The notes beneath the pieces were generated by a model. The model saw nothing but the letters and a program-made list of their open reading frames with translations. It was not told the DNA's origin and did no database searches. A program made the translations under genes and the position numbers. This document shows, in pieces, positions 7,716 through 18,210 of a stretch of 64,000 bases of DNA. The stretch's first letter is position 1; each line of letters opens with the position of its first letter. The DNA comes from Methanofollis tationis (GTDB lineage Archaea; Halobacteriota; Methanomicrobia; Methanomicrobiales; Methanofollaceae). The stretch covers positions 1,375,104 to 1,439,103 of the forward strand of contig NZ_JABXWR010000001.1 in the NCBI RefSeq assembly GCF_013377755.1. The letters are read 5' to 3'.

Positions 7716-8195
7716 ATGCAGGTCAGTGTCATTGCCGTGGGAAAGGTGAAGGATCGGTATATCAACGAGGGAATTGCCGAATACGAAAAACGCCTCCGTC
7801 CCTATGCGGACCTGAGGATCGTCGAGGTGCGGGACGAACGGGTGCCGAACCGCGCCTCGGCGGCCGAAGAAGGGCAGGTGAAGGTGACCGAGGGCGACCA
7901 TATCCTTGCCGCCGTTCCAGACGGCGCCCTCCTCGTCGCCCTCGACGCCGCCGGCGAGATGTGGTCGAGCGAGGACCTTGCCTCCCGGATGAAGGGGTGG
8001 GAGATCGCTGGAAAAGGAGAGATCGTATTCGTCATCGGCGGCCCGCTCGGGCTCTCGCCGGCGGTGCTCTCCCGGGCCGACGTACGTCTTTCCCTCTCCA
8101 GAATGACATTCCTGCATACGATGGTGCGGCTGATCCTGCTCGAGCAGGTCTACCGCGCCTTTCGGATCATGCGCGGGGAGCCCTACCATAAATGA
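7716..8195 (+). CDS. rlmH: 23S rRNA (pseudouridine1915-N3)-methyltransferase RlmH
   Basis: A 159-residue SPOUT methyltransferase, the usual RlmH length, which methylates N3 of pseudouridine 1915 in helix 69 of 23S rRNA. It starts with MQVSVIAVGKVKDRYINEGI, has the knot glycine motif IVFVIGGPLGLSP near residue 105, and ends with the conserved RLILLEQVYRAFRIMRGEPY HK-type tail that binds the cofactor and ribosome. The ATG at 7716 follows GAGGTGG. It is a single-gene unit; a frame-shifted overlapping reading of the same stretch is a shadow. Confidence 0.93.
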   Translation: MQVSVIAVGKVKDRYINEGIAEYEKRLRPYADLRIVEVRDERVPNRASAAEEGQVKVTEGDHILAAVPDGALLVALDAAGEMWSSEDLASRMKGWEIAGKGEIVFVIGGPLGLSPAVLSRADVRLSLSRMTFLHTMVRLILLEQVYRAFRIMRGEPYHK

Positions 8196-8227
8196 TCCGA
8201 TCGGGGAATCCTGGATATCCGGGGTTT

Positions 8228-8242
8228 CGTAATAAAATTACG
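8228..8242. repeat. inverted repeat ahead of the Hsp20-like gene
   Basis: CGTAAT-AAA-ATTACG is a perfect six-base inverted repeat directly upstream of an AT-rich TATA-like stretch (CATATTATAATTC, 8245-8257). It could be an operator or the terminator hairpin of rlmH; the lack of a T-run favours an operator. Confidence 0.3.
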
Positions 8243-8421
8243 TCCATATTATAATTCTAATCCTATCCGGGATGTCTTAAATCTCCGTCCAACCATCGCT
8301 GCCCTCCGGCCCGTTCTCTTTTCCCGGCCCGGAGTGCCTCCACCACAATGGTTTTACCGGGATGCCGAAAACCTGTACCTGGGGACGTTGTGAATACACG
8401 CACCCTGGACGGGGTAAGCAC

Positions 8422-8889
8422 ATGATCGACAAAATTCCAGACGAGGATTTCCGGGCGCTCACCGATTACCTGAAAAGCATGGTGCTTCGGGCGCTGGAAG
8501 ACACCGAGGACAAACCCGTCGCCATCGGCGTGCGCCTGCTCGTCAGGGACGGACACTGTCATGTCCTCCCGCCGACCTGGGCGCCGGCGCATCCCATCGA
8601 CGGCGAGGAGTCCGGGGAGATCAGCGAGCCGGTGGTCGAGGTGGTGGAGGTCGGCGGCAGGATCGTGGTGACCGCCGAACTGCCCGGCATGTCCCGGGAG
8701 CACGTCCGCACCTGGCAGGAGGGCTCCACCCTGGTCATCAACGCCCTGGACGGGCTGCGGCGCTACCGGCGGGCCGTCGCCCTCCCCGAGGTTCCCCTCG
8801 AGGTGGAGGCGACCTCGTTCAGGAACGGTGTCCTTGACATCTCGTTTGGACTCAAGTCGGACATGGAGGCCGGCGACCTGTACGGGTAG
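8422..8889 (+). CDS. Hsp20/alpha-crystallin-like protein
   Basis: A 155-residue protein with a degenerate small heat-shock domain. Residues 70-150 read like an alpha-crystallin beta sandwich: VVEVVEVGGRIVVTAELPGM, then STLVINALDG and RRAVALPEVPLEVEATSF, followed by NGVLDISFGL near the C-terminus. The canonical IxI tail is absent, as in GvpH-type archaeal homologues. Small Hsps hold unfolding proteins as oligomers in the cytosol. The ATG at 8422 is taken because the upstream codons to 8362 lie in the untranslated leader; no strong ribosome site is visible. Confidence 0.7.
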   Translation: MIDKIPDEDFRALTDYLKSMVLRALEDTEDKPVAIGVRLLVRDGHCHVLPPTWAPAHPIDGEESGEISEPVVEVVEVGGRIVVTAELPGMSREHVRTWQEGSTLVINALDGLRRYRRAVALPEVPLEVEATSFRNGVLDISFGLKSDMEAGDLYG

Positions 8890-9072
8890 GGTCGAGCCCG
8901 TCTCTCCCTCCCTCTCCCCCGGAACGGCTCTTTCCGGCCCGGGGCGTTCTGATTCCCTCGGTCCGCACCGGCTGTTCTCTCTTATTGCTCGTGTCGGTCC
9001 CGCCTCCTGCGGGACCTCTTCTCCTTGCTCTCCGGACGCCGCCGGTAAAAAAAGATCTCCCGGGTCCAGGAC

Positions 9073-11274
9073 TCATTCAGACCCGTTCTTTATCGCGTAG
9101 AACCCGAACGGCCGGTCGTGCCACCAGGTCGTGCCGGCGATCGCTTCTTTTGTCTGTGTGAAGAGGAGGCCCTCGAACCGCTGGTCGTCACTCTCGTCGA
9201 AGGTGTCGGCGAAGTCGATGGAGAACTCTATTTTGTAGTCTGGCCCCCACTCGGCTGACAGGGGATAGGTGTCGGTCCGCACGTAGCCGTAGACCTCGTG
9301 CTCCGCGCCGTCCTGGCCCATGTATGTCCCCTTGATATTCGGCATCCCCTCGATGTAGTCCCCGCCTGGTCCGGTCAGCACCAGCGTGCCTTTCCAGCCG
9401 TCATGGTTCATCGCATAGGTGCCGGCGAAGTCCTCGGGCTGGAAGGAGGAGACCCCGCCGACCCTGAGGGAGGGGTCACCGAAGAGCATCACCTTGTGCA
9501 TGTGGATATAGGCGTAGTACGACCTGAGGTCGACTGTGTCCATCCACTGCCTCTGGGCATAGTACCACATATACCCGAGTTTCGGCGGCTTCCACCCGAC
9601 CGAATAGGCCTCGAAGAAGTATTTGTCCAGGTCTTGCCCGCCGTACTCCATGGGATCGACGCAGCCGACGTACGCCACCGCCCCCTGCCGGTGTTTCACC
9701 AGGAATTCTTCGGCCAGAGACTCTCTGTCGTACCCGGAGGGCTGGATCGCCATCGGCTCGGGCCGGTTGGCCACCTTCGCTGTGCTGCTCCACTCGGTGT
9801 CGGCTGCCGTGCGGTAGTAGTCTGCGGGAATGCAGGAACTGATCCCGTTGTCGAAATAGAACCTGCCCGTATAGCATGAGACGGCGAACACTACCGGGAG
9901 CCGGTCGGTGTTCGTCAGGTTCGTGACGTCGGTCCACCCCTGCTGCTGGTCGAAGACCCAGCTCCATGCGAGCGGGCTGCCGTGGCCGAAGTAGTTGACG
10001 AAGCCGACCCCCTCGTTCACCGTGGCGTTGATCACGCCGGCCCGGTAGTCCCTGATATCGGCATGCGAGAACCACTGTGGGTCTTCGTAGGGCTTGACGA
10101 TCGTAAAGTCGGCGAGATAGCCGTCGAGCCGGTCCTTCTTGTCAGCGTCACCGAAGTCGCCGTCGACGAGCCAGAGGGCCCGCTCGAACCAGTCAGAACC
10201 GTAGGCCGCAAACTCGTAGTCGATCACCTTCTCCACGTAGGTCGCCACCTCGTCGGCCGTCGAGGCCGGCACCCGCCCGACCATGACGTCGGGGTACATG
10301 TTGATCCCATCGAGGTTCAGTTTCGTGAGGTTCTGCTCCGAGAAGCCGTCGAAGTCCATTTCTCCATAGATGCCGTTGCCGTTGTTGTCCCAGTCGTCGA
10401 AGTCATACGTTTCATCATAGAGGTCGGCGTAGTAGAGGTCAGAGGGGTACCATTTCGTTCCCCATTCGGTGTTGTAGGCCTTGACGTACCTGACCGGGAA
10501 GCGGTCGCAGTCCCCGACGAGCATGACGTAGACGATCCCCGCTCCCTTCCAGTAGTCGTCGATGCAGCGTTTCACCCGCTCGGGCTGGTCCCCGTCTGTG
10601 TATTGCCGCTCGATCTCTTCGAGGGTGACGATCGCCGTCGCAATGCCGGTCCGGTCTTTATGCTCCTTCAACGGCTCCAGCGCATCGACAAACTCACCGG
10701 GCGTCAGGATCAGGAGGTCGAACGCCTCAGTCGGGATGCCGCTGTCGACGGTGAGCGAGGCGTTAAAGGCGTTGTTCGTCTCGTCGGCCTCCTCGAAGGT
10801 TTCGGCGTAATCGATGGTTGCCGTGACGGAGTGCACCCCGGCCGTGGCGTTCCAGTACTCGGCCGCCCCGATGGTGAACTCTTCGCCCGGGTCGACCGGG
10901 TCACGCCGGTATATGGCGTAGCCCCCGCCGTAGACTGCATCGCCGCCGTCGATGGAGAACTCGATCCCCGGGAGCATGAAGAACCAGATGTCACCGAGGC
11001 GGGCCGGAACCAGGGATCCCGGTCCGTTGTTTCTGACGACCGCGGCGAAGGCGATGCTGTCGCCGGCCCGCGGGTTCTCCGGCAGCCAGGAGATGTTTGT
11101 TACCATAAGGTCGGGCAGAGACTCATTGTCGTTGAACATTGCGGACTCGCTCCTTTCCTGGACAATGGGCTGGCTCCCGGTGACGGCGCTGGACACCGGG
11201 GAGAAGGCGAAAAGGAGGATGCCCGCGATGATCATTATCCATAAACTGCCTGATTTCAGAATTGTTATCTTCAT
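9073..11274 (-). CDS. secreted C25 (gingipain-like) peptidase with CARDB domain
   Basis: A 733-residue exported protein. Signal peptide at residues 1-30, a CARDB-like adhesion domain at about 50-175 ([20 protein letters not shown] onward), then a caspase-fold C25 peptidase domain. The catalytic pair is visible: His in VNYFGHGSP near residue 431 and Cys in VFAVSCYTG near residue 467. A C-terminal beta-rich domain with a WWHDRPFG motif follows. Acidic Asp/Asn-rich stretches around residue 295 could bind calcium. The start at 11274 places the signal peptide at the N-terminus. A transposase gene begins only 70 bp upstream on the other strand, so its promoter region may have been altered by insertion. 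Confidence 0.85.
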   Translation of the reverse strand: MKITILKSGSLWIMIIAGILLFAFSPVSSAVTGSQPIVQERSESAMFNDNESLPDLMVTNISWLPENPRAGDSIAFAAVVRNNGPGSLVPARLGDIWFFMLPGIEFSIDGGDAVYGGGYAIYRRDPVDPGEEFTIGAAEYWNATAGVHSVTATIDYAETFEEADETNNAFNASLTVDSGIPTEAFDLLILTPGEFVDALEPLKEHKDRTGIATAIVTLEEIERQYTDGDQPERVKRCIDDYWKGAGIVYVMLVGDCDRFPVRYVKAYNTEWGTKWYPSDLYYADLYDETYDFDDWDNNGNGIYGEMDFDGFSEQNLTKLNLDGINMYPDVMVGRVPASTADEVATYVEKVIDYEFAAYGSDWFERALWLVDGDFGDADKKDRLDGYLADFTIVKPYEDPQWFSHADIRDYRAGVINATVNEGVGFVNYFGHGSPLAWSWVFDQQQGWTDVTNLTNTDRLPVVFAVSCYTGRFYFDNGISSCIPADYYRTAADTEWSSTAKVANRPEPMAIQPSGYDRESLAEEFLVKHRQGAVAYVGCVDPMEYGGQDLDKYFFEAYSVGWKPPKLGYMWYYAQRQWMDTVDLRSYYAYIHMHKVMLFGDPSLRVGGVSSFQPEDFAGTYAMNHDGWKGTLVLTGPGGDYIEGMPNIKGTYMGQDGAEHEVYGYVRTDTYPLSAEWGPDYKIEFSIDFADTFDESDDQRFEGLLFTQTKEAIAGTTWWHDRPFGFYAIKNGSE

Positions 11275-11344
11275 GATTTCAGAGAATTTCGAACAACCCC
11301 ACCTCACCCAAAGTACTTTATAGTCCCGGATCGACCTTTTTCCC

Positions 11345-12295
11345 ATGAGCACGTTTACCAATTTCGCGATCCACCACGAATATGCCAGCCTTGCAGCTCT
11401 GGGTGATCGGCTGGGTGAGGTCAGCGGTCTGATCGACTGGGATGCCTTCCGCCCTCTCCTTGCTGACCTCTACACCAACGCCGAGGGGCGAGGCGGCCGT
11501 CCGAACTATGACGTCGTTCTGATGATCCGGCTGCTGGTGCTTCAGCAGTGGTATGGCCTGTCTGACCCCGAACTGGAGCGTCAGGCGACCGACCGGATCT
11601 CGTTCCGTCACTTCCTGGGATATCCGGAAACCATTCCGGATCGGTCGACGGTCTGGCTGTTCCGGGAACGCTTGGCGCAAACCGGGAAGGATACCGCGAT
11701 CTGGGATGAGTTCCAGCGGCAACTCGAAGTACAAGGGCTCGCCATCAAACGCGGTGTCATGCAGGACGCGACGTTCATCACCGCCGATCCCGGGCATGCT
11801 CCTGCCGGCACGCCCCGGGGAGATCAGGCAGAGACGCGGCGCAGCCGCGACGGCACCTGGGCCAAGAAGGGCTCGAAGTCACAGTTCGGGTACAAACTTC
11901 ACATCCTGCTCGACAAGGACAGTCAGCTGATCCGCCGGATTGAGACCACCACGGCGTCACTCCATGACAGCAGGATCGATCTCTCCCGGGAAGGTGAGAC
12001 GGTCTATCGCGATAAAGGCTATTTTGGGGTGAAACCGCAGGCATCTATGGACAAGACCATGCACCGGGCCGTTCGCAACCATCCCCTCTCCATCAAGGAG
12101 AACCGGCGGAACAAGGCCATCAGCAGAACACGATCGCTGGTGGAACGACCGTTTGCCGTGATCAAGCGGGTGTTCCATGCAGGCCACCTCATGGTCACGA
12201 CGGTTGCCAGAGTGCACGTCAAGAACATCTTCTCCTGCATGAATTTCAACTTCAGGCAACTTCTTACCCTCAAAGCGCAAGCTGCCGAGCGATAG
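11345..12295 (+). CDS. IS5-family transposase
   Basis: A 316-residue DDE transposase of the IS5 family, apparently intact. The N-terminal helix bundle ([20 protein letters not shown]) is followed by the three catalytic residues: D in VMQDATFI near residue 141, D in VYRDKGYFG near 223 and E in [13 protein letters not shown] near 264. Only a six-base inverted match (AACCCC at 11295-11300, GGGGTT at 12330-12335) brackets it, too short to fix the element's ends, and no target duplication was found. It is divergent from the C25 peptidase. Confidence 0.85.
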   Translation: MSTFTNFAIHHEYASLAALGDRLGEVSGLIDWDAFRPLLADLYTNAEGRGGRPNYDVVLMIRLLVLQQWYGLSDPELERQATDRISFRHFLGYPETIPDRSTVWLFRERLAQTGKDTAIWDEFQRQLEVQGLAIKRGVMQDATFITADPGHAPAGTPRGDQAETRRSRDGTWAKKGSKSQFGYKLHILLDKDSQLIRRIETTTASLHDSRIDLSREGETVYRDKGYFGVKPQASMDKTMHRAVRNHPLSIKENRRNKAISRTRSLVERPFAVIKRVFHAGHLMVTTVARVHVKNIFSCMNFNFRQLLTLKAQAAER

Positions 12296-12580
12296 CTCTC
12301 GAGAAAATCCAAAAAACCCTCTAAATGCAGGGGTTCAGGAAGGAAACGGCTGAACAGCGAGGGGAAGAGGGCAGTCGGGAGCGAGTATCTGATGGCAGGG
12401 AGGAGTTAATCGCAATTCTCTGGTGTTTATCATCCATGCTTCTCTGGCGCATGCCCCTGTTCCCTGGCCGTGTGAACTTTTTCTCCGGCATACGATGCAG
12501 CAGTTCGTCTTACCTCTCGATATGTCTGACCCCGGCCGGGAGGCCGGAGCATCCGGCCATGATATGGCCCTCTCTCTCTC

Positions 12581-12789
12581 GATCATGTGGATTTCGCTCT
12601 CCTGGTCCTTGATGTGGGCGGGCAGATCGAGCATTCACGCGGGAGCACTACGCCCACACCGGCTTTGGGCTGTTTCTCTCCAGGGAGATCCTGGCGATCA
12701 CGGGTATCGATATCAGGGAGACCGGTACACCGGGAGAAGGCGCCCGGTTTAAATTCCGAGTTCCTGAAGGCGCCTTCAGGTGCCGGTGA
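12581..12789 (+). pseudogene. sensor histidine kinase remnant
   Basis: The 51 codons from 12634 to the stop at 12787-12789 read REHYAHTGFGLFLSREILAI then TGIDIRETGTPGEGARFKFR: the G2-box end of a HATPase domain. Just upstream, in another frame from 12587, VDFALLVLDVGGQIEH looks like the start of a PAS domain. The two parts appear fused by a large internal deletion. The rest of 12296-12903 shows no gene; it is AT- and pyrimidine-rich debris between insertion sequences. Confidence 0.6.
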
Positions 12790-12903
12790 GGGTGCCGGCC
12801 ATTCCTTTTGGTCGGCAGATAGAGATTTTGGCCAGGTTTCATGGCGTTCGGTCTGATATTTTCTTTTCATTTCTGAAACTGGGCCCAGTACTTCGCTAAT
12901 TTT

Positions 12904-13033
12904 TGCTGTGTTGCATAAGTGCCACTACCGCACCCAAAGATAGAATATGCCGGAGGCCCCGTCATTCCCTCATGCCAAAGAACAAACGATGGGGCCGTCC
13001 GTACACCGACACTCGTGATTGGAGTATATATAA
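12904..13033 (+). mobile_element. 130-bp head of an ISH1-type IS5 element
   Basis: This stretch is identical base for base to 21931-22060, the left end of the complete element further right, including the TGCTGTGTTGCATAA inverted repeat and the first 20 codons of the transposase (ATG at 12972). It is cut off exactly where the IS1634-like element begins at 13034. The missing remainder is not found on the other side of that element, so a deletion accompanied or followed the second insertion. Confidence 0.9.
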
Positions 13034-14573
13034 CCCAAACTCCTCAAGCATTAGGGAATATATCGAGTTCCAGTTTCTCCGCGATCTTCCGCACCCCCTT
13101 CGGCACCTCGGTGATCCGTCTCTCCTCCCCCGCTCCCACCGCGTACACCTTTGAGAGTTTCAGCAGCAGCCCCTGCGGTGACAGGTGCGCTGTCATCCCC
13201 GCCCTCTTGATCCGGTTCAGGATCCGGCAGTAGAGATAGAGACAGAGAAACCCGACAAAGACATGGCCGAACACCGCCGTTGCGTCCCGGAGGTAGAGCT
13301 TGTCTGCCTGGATCAAACTCTTGAACGCAGCAAAATGGTCCTCGACCAGGTTTCTCGACTTATACATCTGGTAGATCTCCTGGGGCTCCGCCTTCACCGA
13401 GGAGAGGATCAGGATCCGGCCCGCACGCTTCAGCCTCACGTTCAGCGCTTCCCGATCGATCTCTCCCTCCTCCAGCAGGCGGTAGAGGGTCTTCTCCTCT
13501 TCGACCTTCAGGTCGGCATCCTCGTAGAGATAGAGTGTCAGTCCGTCGATCTCCCTTTTACCGGCATGGATCAGCCGTTTGTGGTAGAAGAAGTGGTCGG
13601 TGAGATGGATCCTGATCTCGTACCTGGTGCTATTGCGGCGTTGCGGGAGGACGAACGGGATCTTCGCCTCGATCAGGGCTGTTTCGTTCTTCTCCGAGAC
13701 GAATCCACGATCGAGGACAAGAATGCCTCCTGGTGCTGCGATCTCGGCGAGGGATCCAACGAGAGTCGAGACATCCCTGACCGAACCCGGCAGGGCGCGG
13801 ATCATCACCGGAAGGCCGGTATCCATGGCGCTGAAGAGTGCAATGTTCACCTGGGGCAGCCAGACCCCTTCAGCGTTGTAGCCGAACTCTGCCAGGTTTA
13901 CGGTGTCGGAGGAAGAGAAGATGAACGAGAGGTCGTAGATGAGCCGGTTCGATTGTGAGGAGAGGTACTGGAACACCTGCTGCTGGGCATGACGATCGCC
14001 GCCGATCGCGGTGAGCGTACGCGAGAGAGCGCGGGGATCGCAGGACGGCGCGATCTCAAGGCCGTTATTGAGTTTCTCCCAGGCATCATTGACCCGGGAG
14101 AGCGGCGTGTACCCGGAGATCCGGGTGAAGGTGAGGGCGACGATCTCCTGCCAGTGGCCCGGGAAGGCGTCTTTCAGGATGGGGAGAAGGTCACTGGACT
14201 CTTCTTCCAGCAGGGCAGCGTTGCCATATTCGTGGATGGTGCAGGGCTGGATGGTTGGCGTTCGCGCACCTTTGGGTACCAGGCCATGATCTTTCGTGAG
14301 CCGGCCGAGGTACGTGCTCACCTTCCGGGGGGATTTGCTCGCTTTGTCGTAGACGCTTGTCGAACGGTAGACGTAGGGTTTGTCCTGGATGTACTTGATC
14401 TCAAGGCACTTCTCGCCCTTCCGGCGTTGGTCTTCCAGCCACCCGCGAGCCCACTCGTCCATATGATACAATATTAGGGAATATAATATATAGATCTTTC
14501 CATCCTGCTGGGGGCGTTCTGGAAAAGAAGCGGATAGGGGAGAGTATGTGCCCTAAATCATGCGGTGTTTGGG
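13034..14573 (-). mobile_element. IS1634-like insertion sequence
   Basis: The 1540-bp element is bounded by imperfect 23-bp inverted repeats: left CCCAAACTCCTCAAGCATTA with GGG, right (reverse complement) CCCAAACACCGCATGATTTA with GGG, 18 of 23 positions matching. No direct target duplication flanks it (left flank ATATAA, right flank TTCAAA), consistent with an adjacent deletion. It carries one transposase. Confidence 0.7.
13044..14462 (-). CDS. IS4/IS1634-like transposase
   Basis: A 472-residue DDE transposase. Catalytic residues fit LVLDRGFVSEKN (second Asp) near residue 235 and the YREK-like MYKSRNLVEDHFAAFKSLI near residue 380 that carries the Glu; the first Asp probably lies in LIYDLSFIFSSSD near 155. 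The C-terminal VFVGFLCLYLYCRILNRIKR is typical of IS1634-type enzymes. The ATG at 14462 is preferred to a TTG three codons upstream. The gene nearly fills the element and has no internal stop, so it may still be active. Confidence 0.82.
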   Translation of the reverse strand: MDEWARGWLEDQRRKGEKCLEIKYIQDKPYVYRSTSVYDKASKSPRKVSTYLGRLTKDHGLVPKGARTPTIQPCTIHEYGNAALLEEESSDLLPILKDAFPGHWQEIVALTFTRISGYTPLSRVNDAWEKLNNGLEIAPSCDPRALSRTLTAIGGDRHAQQQVFQYLSSQSNRLIYDLSFIFSSSDTVNLAEFGYNAEGVWLPQVNIALFSAMDTGLPVMIRALPGSVRDVSTLVGSLAEIAAPGGILVLDRGFVSEKNETALIEAKIPFVLPQRRNSTRYEIRIHLTDHFFYHKRLIHAGKREIDGLTLYLYEDADLKVEEEKTLYRLLEEGEIDREALNVRLKRAGRILILSSVKAEPQEIYQMYKSRNLVEDHFAAFKSLIQADKLYLRDATAVFGHVFVGFLCLYLYCRILNRIKRAGMTAHLSPQGLLLKLSKVYAVGAGEERRITEVPKGVRKIAEKLELDIFPNA

Positions 14574-14804
14574 TTCAAAAAGAATTGTAACGCAATCGTC
14601 TTGAAGGGGTGGAGAGGCGGCCCCCGGGCGGAATCGGACAGGGAGCCCGGCATATCGCCTCGCCAGATCCCGGATCGTGTTGCGTTGACCGGGGGAGATC
14701 ATGCATGGCGTGAGATACGAGGGGCGGATTGCGATGTACGGGCTACATCGCCGTCGTTCCCGGGAACGGTTATTGCACTCATATACATTTGTTCTGCCTT
14801 CCAC

Positions 14805-15842
14805 TCACCCGACGTTCGGGGCCGATCTCCTGTATATCTGGTAGAATACGACCGCGGTCAGCATCTGGAACGCGAACCCGACCGCGACCGGGAGCATCGC
14901 GAGTCCCCCGAAACTGACCGACGCTATCCCGATGGCGATGGGGAGATTTTTCATACCGGCCGAATAGGTGAGGGCAATGTTCTGGGAATGCGGGAAGAGC
15001 CGCACGCTCAGAAGATAAGCCGAGACAAACAGGATGGGGAAGATGAGGATGGTCGATGCGGCGAGCGGGACGATGGCGGCGACGTTCCTGACCATGAGCG
15101 GGACGCTGGTGTTGATCGCCATGAACATGAGCAGGACGGCCATGGTCGCGGAGACGGCAGACATGACAGGGAGGATGTGCTGCACGTTTATTGCTCTCTC
15201 CCGGTCGTGCTGCGGCCCCCGCGATTTATCATGGCCTTTCAGAGCACAGGATCTCCATTCAAGGATCTCCCGCAGGGATATGCCGATAAGGAGGGGCAGG
15301 AGGACGGTGAGGAATACCTGGACGAACATGGCAGTCGTATCAATAACCACGAACCTGCCGGCAAAGAGGAGCATGATCACCGGGATGAGGAAGGGTGCGA
15401 GAACCATCGTCACCGCATTGATGACCGTCGCGAGCGGGAGATCCCCTTTTAGCAGCCCGGTCCACACCATGGCCATACCGGCACAGGGGACCGCACCGAT
15501 AAGGACGAGGCCAACGGCAAAATCGGGATATTCCTGGAGAAACAGGAGTGCAAGGAGCCAGCACAGGAACGGTGCAAAGAGGAAATTCAACACCAGCCCG
15601 AGCGAGAGGCAGCGTGCACACCATTCCTTGAGCGAGGCGCTGAGGCTCTTGAAAGTGATGGAAAAGCCCATTGCCCCGATCATGATCACGATGAACAGCA
15701 CGCTGTACTGCTGGAGAAACCGGCCCGGTGCGGAAGAGACCAGGCCGACCGCGATCGCAATGAGAAGGGTGGAGATGATGATAATCGCGTAGTGTTCTCT
15801 CACGAACTCCGCATATCTCATGACTGCTCTTTTTAAGGTCAT
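14805..15842 (-). CDS. bile acid:sodium symporter/arsenite efflux (BASS) family transporter
   Basis: A 345-residue membrane protein with about ten hydrophobic segments, of the BASS superfamily that includes ACR3-like metalloid exporters and organic anion symporters. The segment LIGAVPCAGMAMVWTGLLKG resembles the ACR3 motif [16 protein letters not shown] of its operon neighbour, including the Cys that binds As(III) in ACR3. The last gene of the 12-gene metalloid operon, 31 bp after the UspA gene. The ATG at 15842 follows GGTGGCG; an internal ATG at 15821 is an alternative. A second, diverged arsenite pump is the favoured role. Confidence 0.75.
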   Translation of the reverse strand: MTLKRAVMRYAEFVREHYAIIIISTLLIAIAVGLVSSAPGRFLQQYSVLFIVIMIGAMGFSITFKSLSASLKEWCARCLSLGLVLNFLFAPFLCWLLALLFLQEYPDFAVGLVLIGAVPCAGMAMVWTGLLKGDLPLATVINAVTMVLAPFLIPVIMLLFAGRFVVIDTTAMFVQVFLTVLLPLLIGISLREILEWRSCALKGHDKSRGPQHDRERAINVQHILPVMSAVSATMAVLLMFMAINTSVPLMVRNVAAIVPLAASTILIFPILFVSAYLLSVRLFPHSQNIALTYSAGMKNLPIAIGIASVSFGGLAMLPVAVGFAFQMLTAVVFYQIYRRSAPNVG

Positions 15843-15873
15843 AGTGCCGCCACCATACGGTCGTTGACGATTG

Positions 15874-16740
15874 TTACCGCACCACGAGCACATGCGCCCG
15901 TGCGCCGTGGACCACCGCCCCGGTCACCCCGCCGAGGAGGGACCGAATTGCGCTGTGTCGCCCTTTCGCCCCCATGACAATGAGCGTCGGCTCAAACGTC
16001 TCCTCGACCCCCAGGATCTCGTCGATGGCGTTGCCGGTCACAAGCATCGTGACGACCTGCGGGATACCCAGGGGTTCGAAGTGCCGCTTCAGGTCGGCGA
16101 GGCGTGCGGCGTCCTTCCGGTTGAACTCCGAGATCTGTTCCTGCGAGGCTGTCCAGAGGCGGCGGGTGTCCTGGACGTGCATGATCACCAGGCGCTCGGG
16201 CCGCGCCCGGGCCATCCACTCGATGAACGGGATGCACCGCTCTGCATCCCCGGAGAAGTCGGTCAGGTAGAGGACCCGGCGGAAGATCCGATCGGTCGTG
16301 AGGGTGCAGGCGGTCGGGTCCCCCTCCTTCATCACGGCCAGGCGGAGGATCAGGAGCGGCACCGCTGCATGGGCGAGGACGTTCTCAGTCTGGCTCCCAA
16401 GGAGCATGCGAGGGATCAGAGAACGGCCGTGCGAGCCCATCACGATGAGAGACGGCGGGTTCGCCTCTGCCCGCTCCAGGATCTCGATCCAGGGGATGCC
16501 GGCGACGACCTCGGCCCCGACATCGGGAACGCCGCAGGTCTCCAGGCGTTTTTTCCACCCATCCATCACCTCGCGGTCGTGCGCATGAATGCCGGGATCG
16601 CCCGCCGTCTCGCGGATGTTGATCACGTACAGCAGTTCCACCCGCTCCACACCGAGACGGGCGATCTCCTCCACAGCCGGCGCCATCGCGGCGGCCGCAC
16701 CGTGGATCTCCAGCGGGACAAGCATTGAGTCCATCTTCAT
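15874..16740 (-). CDS. tandem universal stress protein (two UspA domains)
   Basis: A 288-residue soluble protein made of two UspA domains, residues 1-140 and 150-288. Each has an ATP-binding loop: [19 protein letters not shown] in the first and [19 protein letters not shown] in the second, the latter ending THVLVVR-like as usual. Usp proteins bind nucleotides and modulate stress responses. Its start codon overlaps the ACR3 stop (ATGA), tying it to transporter regulation in this operon. The direct partner is not shown by sequence. Confidence 0.85.
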   Translation of the reverse strand: MKMDSMLVPLEIHGAAAAMAPAVEEIARLGVERVELLYVINIRETAGDPGIHAHDREVMDGWKKRLETCGVPDVGAEVVAGIPWIEILERAEANPPSLIVMGSHGRSLIPRMLLGSQTENVLAHAAVPLLILRLAVMKEGDPTACTLTTDRIFRRVLYLTDFSGDAERCIPFIEWMARARPERLVIMHVQDTRRLWTASQEQISEFNRKDAARLADLKRHFEPLGIPQVVTMLVTGNAIDEILGVEETFEPTLIVMGAKGRHSAIRSLLGGVTGAVVHGARAHVLVVR

Positions 16741-17816
16741 GTTGGTTCACTCCTGAACATTCCCTGCGTACGCAGGCAGATTTTTACGAGCATCAGCATC
16801 ACCGGCACCTCGATCAGGACGCCGACGACCGTCGCAAGCGCCGCCCCCGACCCCAGCCCGAAGAGGATCGTCGCCGTTGCGATCGCCACCTCGAAATGGT
16901 TCGAGGCGCCGATCATCCCGGCCGGGGCGGCCTCCCGGTAGGGGAGGCCTATCCTCGGGGCCAGGACGAAATACCCCAGGGTGAAGATGAGCACCGTCTG
17001 GATGAAGAGCGGGACTGCTATCCAGAGGATCGTCAGGGGGTTCTCGACGATGACCTCGCCCTTGAAGGTGAAGAGGAGGACCAGGGTGCCGAGCAGGGCG
17101 ACGATCGAGACCGGGGTGAGCAGGTTCAAAAACCGTGTCTCAAACCAGGCCATCCCCTTCTTTGCGATGATCCACTTCCTGGTGAAGTAGCCTGCGACAA
17201 GCGGGAGGGCGACGTACACCGAGACCGAGAGGAGGATCGTCTCCCAGGGGATCGGCATGGCGTTCACGCCGAGGAGAAAACCGCCGAGCGGGGCGTAGAG
17301 CACCAGCATCGTGAGGGAGTTGATCGCCACCATGATCAGGGTGAGGCCGTCGTTGCCCTTCGCCAGGTAGCTCCACATCAGGACCATCGCCGTGCACGGG
17401 GCGATCCCGAGGAGGATGCACCCGGCAACGTAGCTCCGCCAGAGTTCGACGGTGCTCCCGTCGGCGAGCACCTCGGTCCCCGGGATGAACCCGACGAAGA
17501 CGTATCCCAGGAAGAAGGTGGCGAGGAGGTACATCGTGAAGGGCTTGACCGCCCAGTTTATGAAGAGGGTGAGGGCGACGGGTTTTGGGGTCCGGGCCGC
17601 CCTGAGCACCTCGGCAAAGTCGATCTTCACCATGATCGGGTACATCATGAAGAAGAGGGCGATCGCGATCGGGATCGAGACCTGGTAGACCGAAAACGAG
17701 TCGAGGGCGACGGCGACGCCCGGGGCGGCGCGGCCGAGGGCGATCCCGGCCACGATGCAGAGCGCCACCCAGACCGTGAGATACTTCTCGAAGGTGGAGA
17801 GGCGGCGCTCGGTCAT
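16737..17816 (-). CDS. acr3: ACR3-family arsenite efflux transporter
   Basis: A 359-residue membrane exporter with ten predicted helices that extrudes As(III), possibly also Sb(III), using the proton-motive force. The hallmark motif [20 protein letters not shown] near residue 140 contains the essential Cys; a second conserved region is [20 protein letters not shown] near 300. The ATG at 17816 follows GGTGGTGGAGCC and overlaps the DUF2703 stop by 4 bp. It is the diagnostic gene for the operon's metalloid-resistance role. Confidence 0.92.
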   Translation of the reverse strand: MTERRLSTFEKYLTVWVALCIVAGIALGRAAPGVAVALDSFSVYQVSIPIAIALFFMMYPIMVKIDFAEVLRAARTPKPVALTLFINWAVKPFTMYLLATFFLGYVFVGFIPGTEVLADGSTVELWRSYVAGCILLGIAPCTAMVLMWSYLAKGNDGLTLIMVAINSLTMLVLYAPLGGFLLGVNAMPIPWETILLSVSVYVALPLVAGYFTRKWIIAKKGMAWFETRFLNLLTPVSIVALLGTLVLLFTFKGEVIVENPLTILWIAVPLFIQTVLIFTLGYFVLAPRIGLPYREAAPAGMIGASNHFEVAIATATILFGLGSGAALATVVGVLIEVPVMLMLVKICLRTQGMFRSEPT

Positions 17817-18199
17817 GGCTCCACCACCCGCAGTGCGGCTTTCAGGATCAGGTCGGCGGGGAGGGCCTCGTGGGTCTCGTCCCCGCAGACGATCGCCCGA
17901 CAATCTGCCTCGGTCCCGGTGATGCAGGAGCAGGAGGCGCAGGGGGTCATCTCCACCCGCACCTCGTCGAGGAGGTCCTCGATGGGGATGCCGTTGAAGA
18001 GGACCGTGTTGGACTCGGCGATCCGTTCAGGCGGGAGGACCGTCTCGGTCACCCGCACCCTGATCCGCCGGGCCGAGAGCACCGGGCGGATGGCGGCGAC
18101 GACCTCATTGAGCGTGCGCCCGGTCGCCGCACACCGTTCGCAGGTCGCATCCACGCTCTCGCCGATGTGCCGCCATTCCACGAGAAGGGTGCCGGCCAT
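17813..18199 (-). CDS. DUF2703 protein
   Basis: A 128-residue Cys-rich protein of the DUF2703 family, commonly found beside metalloid and mercury genes. It contains [11 protein letters not shown] near residue 18 and [18 protein letters not shown] near residue 85, suitable for metal or metalloid binding, and a thioredoxin-like strand pattern. Overlaps ACR3 by 4 bp. A role as arsenite chaperone or reductase partner is inference. Confidence 0.75.
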   Translation of the reverse strand: MAGTLLVEWRHIGESVDATCERCAATGRTLNEVVAAIRPVLSARRIRVRVTETVLPPERIAESNTVLFNGIPIEDLLDEVRVEMTPCASCSCITGTEADCRAIVCGDETHEALPADLILKAALRVVEP

Positions 18200-18210
18200 T
18201 CTCCCCTCCT

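Noticed and set aside
11295-12335. Exact ends of the IS5-type element at 11.3 kb
   Set aside because: Only a 6-bp inverted match brackets the transposase and no target duplication is visible, so no boundary is claimed.
14574-14804. Minus-strand frame of 83 codons between the IS1634-like element and the BASS transporter gene
   Set aside because: It contains a plausible phrase but no recognisable domain, no ribosome site, and overlaps the element's inverted repeat.
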